9,081 bases of DNA, taken from the NCBI GenBank assembly GCA_964592255.1, contig CAZQCI010000087.1:1-9081 (forward strand), written 5' to 3'. Below the pieces are notes generated by a model that was given only the letters and a program-made list of their open reading frames with translations, was not told the origin of the DNA and did no database searches. The DNA comes from CAZQCI01 sp964592255 (GTDB taxonomy: Bacteria; UBA10199; SBBF01). Shown here piece after piece: positions 6,201 to 9,081 of this stretch. A program made the position numbers and the translations under genes. Within the stretch, counting starts at the first letter, position 1. Each line of letters opens with the position of its first letter.

Positions 6201-7433
6201 AATCAAACCATCAGCATCTGTTTCCAGTACTTCGCAATTTGTTAAATTGGAAAAAACAATATCGCCGGATGATGTGATGCCACTAGCGCCTGTAATGGCT
6301 CCCAAGCCTGTGATGTCTAAAGCAGGTGTATCAAGGATAAAGTCAAACCCTCCACCGGCATCGTTGATGTTGATGGCAGAAGTTAAGACTGTGTTGGTAT
6401 CTTCATTAGTTAGATTTAATAAGGAATCTGTTGTACCTGAGCCTTCTTCATTAGAAATTTCAAGGCCGTACTGATTACCACTGGTTGATGTATTGGCCAA
6501 TGACAAGCTCATAGCTGCTAACGATTGGGTTCCTGAGAACGTTGACGAAAGAGACAGGTGATTATCATCCGTAAAGGTAAAAGCCACGTCGCTGTTAAAA
6601 TCAACGGCACTGTTAAAGCTATGAAGTCCAGTCCAGGTAAAATCTGTTGTGGAATCAAATGAAAGAGTAACATCCCCTGTACTGCCCCCTCCGGAAAGGC
6701 CGGTGCCTGCGGTGACGGAAGTAATATCTCCCAAATTAGTTCCAGTAAAAGAAACTGTGCCACTGACAGTTAGATTACCGTTGATGAGGGTGTCTCCTTC
6801 TTTGTCTACAGTGAAGCGGTCGGTACCGTTGTCTTGAATGGCAAAAAATTTAGAATTTGTAGAAGCAGCCGTTGGGTTGATGCGCACAGAGGCTTTGGCG
6901 GAAGAGGTATTAGTAGGGTTGTTGCTGAAAGATTGTTGAGCCGCCCACGTATTGGCGGAAGACGTGTTGGTTAACGCGCTCGTGTCTAATTGAAATGTGC
7001 CATCGTCATAGATTAAGCCATGTCCCGCTAAACTTTCCAAAAAAGTATCCTCTACAGAAAGGGCTGTTGTGCTGGTTTCCGCGTACATGGCATAAGGCAC
7101 GGTATTAAACGTCATCCGTGGCGACATTTCTTGTTCCTCTTCTAGTTGAATGCCCAGATAAAGAGTTTCGGGTATAGGAGATGGCCAATCATCCGTGGGT
7201 AATGAAGTGGTAAATACACCTTCTTCAACATTCACTGTTTGCGTGTCACATGATAAGGCATCATCTGCATCTTCTGTTTCGTAAACACAGAAAGTAACGG
7301 ATTGGTTGCCATTAATGGGTTCCGACGTTTTTCTGTTGGTTAAATAGCCTTGAAAAGCCAGAGAATGGCTGTCGGCCCAAGCATTCCGAACGGGAATTAA
7401 AAAAAGAAAAAGTAAAAAATACTTTTTAAACAT
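3294..7433 (-). CDS. Giant exported beta-repeat fibre / adhesin-like protein
   Basis: A 1379-residue protein with a signal peptide (KK at 3-4, hydrophobic 5-13, AWA cleavage after Ala20). Residues 21-120 form a compact N-terminal domain (FQGYLTNRKTSEPI, LYLGIQLEEEQEMSPRMTF, VPYAMYAET) with Cys49 and Cys62. The remainder is Thr/Ser/Gly/Ala-rich, made of phage-tail-fibre-like modules: GDITSVTAGTGLSGGG (235-250) and GDITGVTAGTGLTGGG (421-436), LTNLDASNLSSGTLDDARL (471-489), AGSYTLASITVDADGR (542-557 and twice more), CTSGDC, and NSTIGATTRSTGAFTTLTV near the C terminus. The last about 90 residues (1288-1379) look like a separate globular cap with VSATDTVSIRF and DPASGSYRVAV. Residues 525-746 and 817-1038 are identical. 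ATG 7433 is preceded by AGGAG (7439-7443) 5 nt upstream. It follows the lipoprotein gene by 20 nt, so both form an operon. Likely a long, perhaps trimeric, surface fibre; ligand and export route beyond Sec are unknown. Confidence 0.88.
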   Translation of the reverse strand: MFKKYFLLFLFLIPVRNAWADSHSLAFQGYLTNRKTSEPINGNQSVTFCVYETEDADDALSCDTQTVNVEEGVFTTSLPTDDWPSPIPETLYLGIQLEEEQEMSPRMTFNTVPYAMYAETSTTALSVEDTFLESLAGHGLIYDDGTFQLDTSALTNTSSANTWAAQQSFSNNPTNTSSAKASVRINPTAASTNSKFFAIQDNGTDRFTVDKEGDTLINGNLTVSGTVSFTGTNLGDITSVTAGTGLSGGGSTGDVTLSFDSTTDFTWTGLHSFNSAVDFNSDVAFTFTDDNHLSLSSTFSGTQSLAAMSLSLANTSTSGNQYGLEISNEEGSGTTDSLLNLTNEDTNTVLTSAININDAGGGFDFILDTPALDITGLGAITGASGITSSGDIVFSNLTNCEVLETDADGLIACGTVASGSGDITGVTAGTGLTGGGLNGSVTLGVDVGTTANKILQLNSSAQIPAVSGINLTNLDASNLSSGTLDDARLSSNVSLFGTSVDSSEITNGTITSSDISTDTISASNIAADAVGSSELAATSVSAGSYTLASITVDADGRITSASSGTPSSADITSIGSCTSGDCFVDGTNQSLTFEGSTSDSFETTLSATDPTADRTINFPDASGTLALTTSDISGNAATATTATSATTATTADSLAANGTNCSAGSYPLGVDASGNVEGCTAAGTGTVTSIATSTGLTGGTITSTGTLSLKYSDTLAANPSLTAGQAEFDSADNSNNGGILFEGATANNSEGLLTVADPTSDDTWILPDVSGTLITTGDTGSVTSTMIANSTITANDLAANAITSSKISSDAVDSSAIAADAVGSSELAATSVSAGSYTLASITVDADGRITSASSGTPSSADITSIGSCTSGDCFVDGTNQSLTFEGSTSDSFETTLSATDPTADRTINFPDASGTLALTTSDISGNAATATTATSATTATTADSLAANGTNCSAGSYPLGVDASGNVEGCTAAGTGTVTSIATSTGLTGGTITSTGTLSLKYSDTLAANPSLTAGQAEFDSADNSNNGGILFEGATADSIESLLTVADPTTTDKTWILPNVSGTLITTGDTDTVSSTMIASNAVDSSELAATTVTAGSYTFASITVDADGRLTAASSGSETGDVSAIGNCSTGACFGGSSGNTFTSTTSEVLDMSTDASLIYQRSDAGSVTFTGKDDAGAADTIYDTTGAGAITVGSSDVTSVTVTTDGTGNTEVVLPTGSIGTGEILDATITTSDISSSAAITDAQVNDNLTISSGTVDNSTIGATTRSTGAFTTLTVGSSSTGSTIQRVLSTTSTIDFASTAVGTCTSNTLTLTGASSGDAVFLGVPGGVLSGLSLGTFFAWVSATDTVSIRFCNPSALSAVDPASGSYRVAVMQF
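4028..4200. repeat. Diverged third partial copy of the fibre repeat
   Basis: Toward the C terminus the protein again shows SSELAAT, AGSYTFASITVDADGR, ASSG, then IGNCSTGACF, which parallels the first part of the 222-residue unit (SSELAAT, AGSYTLASITVDADGR, IGSCTSGDCF). The conserved Glu of SSELAAT is at about residues 534, 826 and 1089 in the three copies, so the last spacing is 263 rather than 292. The roughly 29 missing residues correspond to the ANDLAANAITSSKISSDAVD-type stretch present only between copies 1 and 2. Nucleotide identity here is clearly lower than between the two exact copies. Boundaries are approximate. Confidence 0.6.
4320..4985. repeat. 666-bp direct repeat, copy 2 in coding order
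   Basis: This segment is the C-terminal-side copy (residues 817-1038 of the fibre protein) of an exact direct repeat with the segment 5196-5861. The offset is 876 bp. I compared the two copies base by base by eye and found no difference. Both boundaries fall on codon edges, so the unit is 222 whole codons. The outside flanks diverge immediately: 4319 and 5195 differ, as do 4986 and 5862. Confidence 0.95.
5196..5861. repeat. 666-bp direct repeat, copy 1 in coding order
   Basis: The N-terminal-side copy (residues 525-746). The unit runs from IAADAVGSSELAAT, through AGSYTLASITVDADGR, CTSGDC, a DPTADRTINFPDASGTL segment, an Ala/Thr-rich NAATATTATSATTATTAD stretch, and a GTNC...GC pair, to GTVTSIATSTGLTGG and GGILFEGATA. 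The 210-bp linker between copies (4986-5195, residues 747-816) is not identical to the matching sequence after copy 2, although the first part (LLTVADPT...WILP.VSGTLITTGDT) is clearly homologous. Confidence 0.95.
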
Positions 7434-7453
7434 GGTTACTCCTGCTTATGACT

Positions 7454-7708
7454 TCATCTTTTTTGATCAAGGGCCGATAGTTGATAATGATCACTATGCA
7501 TATTGGGCATGCTTTGGGCTGTGGCTGTAAAAATGAGTGTATGGTTGCCAGAAGACATCGTTTGAGAGCCATAATTTGCAGAGCTTACGGGTTGATTAGG
7601 TTGTAGATTATTTTGATCTTGTCTATTGGCTGCGCTAGTTTGTGAATTTAATGAAGCGCTACAGCTAGCGGTTAATAACCAAGTTAGAATGAAAAATAAA
7701 AAGGGCAT
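7454..7708 (-). CDS. Small probable lipoprotein upstream of the fibre gene
   Basis: An 84-residue product starting with a hydrophobic stretch (residues 3-12) that ends at LLTASC, giving a possible lipidation site at Cys16. The lipobox is imperfect (Thr rather than Leu at -3 if Cys16 is used) and the N-region lacks a Lys or Arg, so a lipoprotein call is likely but not certain; plain Sec cleavage near SCSA is the alternative. The mature part is rich in Ser, Asn and Gln, with no recognisable domain, and contains a SMPNMHSDHYQ segment. The start is supported by AAGGAG at 7715-7720, 6 nt upstream. Its stop lies 20 nt before the fibre start codon, so the two genes are probably co-transcribed. It may anchor or assist the fibre at the envelope, which is inference from position only. 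Confidence 0.7.
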   Translation of the reverse strand: MPFLFFILTWLLTASCSASLNSQTSAANRQDQNNLQPNQPVSSANYGSQTMSSGNHTLIFTATAQSMPNMHSDHYQLSALDQKR

Positions 7709-7782
7709 CGTTTGCTCCTTGCAAGTTCAAGTATTAATTATATAAAAAAACCCAAATAAGTAAATAGGTATTAAAAAATATA

Positions 7783-7812
7783 ATCGTATGAATTAATTAC
7801 ATTTTTTGTCAA
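7783..7812 (-). promoter_or_regulatory. Sigma-70-type promoter for the lipoprotein-fibre operon
   Basis: Reading leftwards, TTGACA (7807-7812, perfect -35) is followed after 18 bp by TACGAT (7783-7788, four of six matches to TATAAT), in a strongly A+T-rich context. The start site would fall near 7776, about 70 bp before the lipoprotein start codon. The -10 is only moderate; a TTATAT lies just downstream as an alternative but with too long a spacer. Confidence 0.5.
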
Positions 7813-7835
7813 TTTAAAGAAAAGTGTATTAAAAT
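7806..7835 (+). promoter_or_regulatory. Sigma-70-type promoter for the rightward gene
   Basis: Reading rightwards, TTGTCA (7806-7811, five of six) is followed after 18 bp by TAAAAT (7830-7835, five of six). The start would be near 7842, giving a leader of about 200 nt before ATG 8041. Its -35 element overlaps the -35 of the leftward promoter by five bases. The A+T-richness of the region raises the chance of a spurious match. Confidence 0.42.
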
Positions 7836-8040
7836 GTATGGTTTTTTTAACCCTTTTTTGACTCAGGTATCCAGAGAGTTTTTAGGAGGTTTTTAGCTAG
7901 AAATAAAGCAAGGCATGCCATTTTTTTGTTTCTTTTCACTTGCCCCATTTTTGGAAATCGAAGAGGGTTTCAAAAGGCCCTCCACATAATTCATTTACTT
8001 CCAGCTTGACCATCATGAAAAGGGGGATCAAGCGTGATGT

Positions 8041-9081
8041 ATGTCTACTCCACCGATTGACAAGGTCCAAGGCGGCACGGGAGCTGTGCCGTCTGAAGAA
8101 ACGGAACAGCCTGCAGGCGCCTCTGTAGTTTCTACGGTACAACCGCCTTCCGATTCAGGAACGGCCACCGTTTTTGTTTCTGCCGCCGCTCCACCGCCGC
8201 CATCCCGGCCTTCAGCTTCCGTCGCCATGGCGGCTCGGTTGCAAGAACCGACTTATTCCCATGCCACTACTCCTATTTCCGATCAGCCTTTAATTACGGC
8301 GGAAGCTTTAAGGGAACGCATCGCATTTTTTACCCGTGAACGCTTGACTGTTTCTGCTGAGCAAGTGGCTCAAGGTATGCCTTATCCTGTTCCGCCGGAA
8401 GTGGATCCGGAGCGTACTTTATTTTTTATGCATCCAGGCAGGGTGCGTGTGCATGGGGCCATTGAGCGCGTGGTGCATCGCAGACTCACGGATGATAAGT
8501 TAAGGACGGCCAAAGTATTGTTTGCCACCCCTCCTCAGTCGGACTTAGTGCGTGTCTTAACCATCGGTGGAGAAACGTTTTCATACGATATGGGAGATAT
8601 CATGGGAACTATGACCTCGGTGGCTCAGCGCCGCAGGCCGGGATATATTCATCATTCCTATTCCCCCAACTATGCCCGTACAGAGCTACAAGCTAATCTT
8701 CCGGATGAAGACCGTTTTGCTTTTCTTCCGCCAGAAGATTTGGCGGACCTTAAAACATTTGAAGAGGCTTTAAAACGCGAGAAACCGGAGATTGTTCTTT
8801 TGTCTGGTTTGAATGTGAACGTACGTGTGTTGTTGGAAATGAATTACTTGGCGCGTTTACATGGAGCGCAGGAAGTATGGCTAGGGGCGGAAGCGGCGAT
8901 TGCGCCGCATGGAATTATGGATGACGCCTTTGATAGAACGGTTTTTGGCGATGGAAGAGGCTATCTGCGCCATCTTTTGGTGGATCCCCAGAATCATTCC
9001 AGACTGGATACTTCTCTTGAAGATATCAAGGCCACCGTCGTGTGGAGTACGACAACCCCCGACGGCACGCTGGTGATGTCT
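8041..9081 (+). CDS. Unrecognised large protein, N-terminal 347 codons (runs off window)
   Basis: The frame stays open from ATG 8041 to the window edge without a stop; an in-frame TGA at 8035-8037 makes 8041 the earliest possible ATG. The Shine-Dalgarno candidate AGGGGG (8021-8026) is unusually far (14 nt), so the start is likely but not certain; the in-frame ATG 8227 lacks any SD. Residues 1-80 are low-complexity and Pro/Ser/Ala/Thr-rich (PPPPSRPSAS at 51-60) and probably disordered. Residues 86-347 look globular: ERTLFFMHPGRVRVHGAIERVV (124-145), LTIGGETFSYDMGDIMGTM (173-191), a Rossmann-like strand-helix EIVLLSGLNVNVRVLLEMNYL (250-270), and GAQEVWLGAEAAIAPHG (275-291). No signal peptide or membrane segment is seen. 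I do not recognise the family. Codon choice and G+C are higher than in the folC region. A protein with a disordered N terminus could be a secreted effector or structural protein, but nothing here proves that. Confidence 0.8.
   Translation, partial: MSTPPIDKVQGGTGAVPSEETEQPAGASVVSTVQPPSDSGTATVFVSAAAPPPPSRPSASVAMAARLQEPTYSHATTPISDQPLITAEALRERIAFFTRERLTVSAEQVAQGMPYPVPPEVDPERTLFFMHPGRVRVHGAIERVVHRRLTDDKLRTAKVLFATPPQSDLVRVLTIGGETFSYDMGDIMGTMTSVAQRRRPGYIHHSYSPNYARTELQANLPDEDRFAFLPPEDLADLKTFEEALKREKPEIVLLSGLNVNVRVLLEMNYLARLHGAQEVWLGAEAAIAPHGIMDDAFDRTVFGDGRGYLRHLLVDPQNHSRLDTSLEDIKATVVWSTTTPDGTLVMS

Larger units (their letters stand above)
7709..8040. other. Divergent intergenic regulatory region, 332 bp
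   Basis: This gap separates the leftward lipoprotein-fibre operon from the rightward gene at 8041. Bases 7730-7860 are very A+T-rich and carry candidate promoters in both directions. Bases 7861-8040 would form a roughly 200-nt leader for the rightward gene. The leader contains an SD-like TAGGAGGT (7883-7890) with no start codon at usable distance, the palindrome GGCATGCC (7912-7919), and a GAGGG...CCCTC hairpin (about 7964-7983) with no T-run. I see no RNA gene in it. Confidence 0.6.

Noticed and set aside
3382..6837. Many + strand frames of 60-196 codons opposite the fibre gene, some occurring twice with identical products
   Set aside because: They are antisense shadows of the low-complexity fibre gene; the duplicated ones simply mirror the 666-bp repeat. 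None has a fitting SD or independent protein character.
7915..7989. A 24-codon frame starting at ATG 7915 in the leader
   Set aside because: Its ATG lies too far from the SD-like TAGGAGGT (7883-7890) for normal initiation, and the encoded peptide has no notable character.
8028..8228. A - strand frame opposite the 8041 gene, and a + strand frame 7940-8128 with internal ATG 8015
   Set aside because: Both overlap the N-terminal part of the 347-codon open frame. The long frame from 8041 continues without stop to the window end and has normal globular protein features, so the short ones are shadows.
1..9081. CRISPR array, tRNA or rRNA genes
   Set aside because: No short regularly spaced repeats with unique spacers, no cloverleaf-like segments and no rRNA-like conserved stretches were seen; the only repeats are the long in-frame ones.

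Overview
The window looks like chromosomal DNA from a Gram-negative bacterium of moderate-to-low G+C. Four things point that way: an Sec signal peptide on a TPR protein, a probable lipoprotein, a very large secreted beta-repeat protein, and a sigma-54 type promoter. The mix (SpoIIE-type phosphatase, FolC, TPR protein, phage-fibre-like surface protein with a conserved-looking N-terminal domain) would fit a deltaproteobacterial, Bdellovibrio-like or uncultivated candidate-phylum genome. That placement is inference; no taxonomic marker gene is present.

Left part (1-2625, + strand): a tightly packed operon. It holds the 3' end of a PP2C/SpoIIE-family serine phosphatase, then folC (3 nt gap), then an exported tetratricopeptide-repeat protein whose ATG overlaps the folC stop (ATGA). 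A weak hairpin at about 2673-2702 may end this transcript.

Middle (2626-3293): a short intergenic region carries a textbook sigma-54 -24/-12 element (TTGGCAC-N5-TTGCA) placed so that the predicted start site lies just before the ribosome binding site of a 108-codon orphan gene. An inverted repeat (TGTCA-N6-TGACA) about 150 bp upstream of the predicted start could be the activator site. The orphan gene is followed by a strong intrinsic terminator, so it appears to be a one-gene, activator-dependent unit.

Right-centre (3294-7812, - strand): a two-gene unit read leftwards, a small probable lipoprotein (84 aa) then a 1379-aa exported beta-repeat fibre protein. The fibre gene contains two apparently identical 666-bp direct repeats (4320-4985 and 5196-5861), exactly codon-aligned (222 codons each) and separated by a diverged 210-bp linker. 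A third, diverged partial copy lies further toward the C terminus.

Right end (7806-9081, + strand): a divergent promoter region in which one TTGTCAA heptamer can serve as -35 element in both directions. It is followed by a long leader and an open reading frame from 8041 that runs off the window (347 codons seen, no stop). Its product has a Pro/Ser/Ala-rich N terminus and no family that I recognise, and its base composition is visibly richer in G+C than that of the genes to the left.

No rRNA, tRNA, CRISPR array or transposase was seen.
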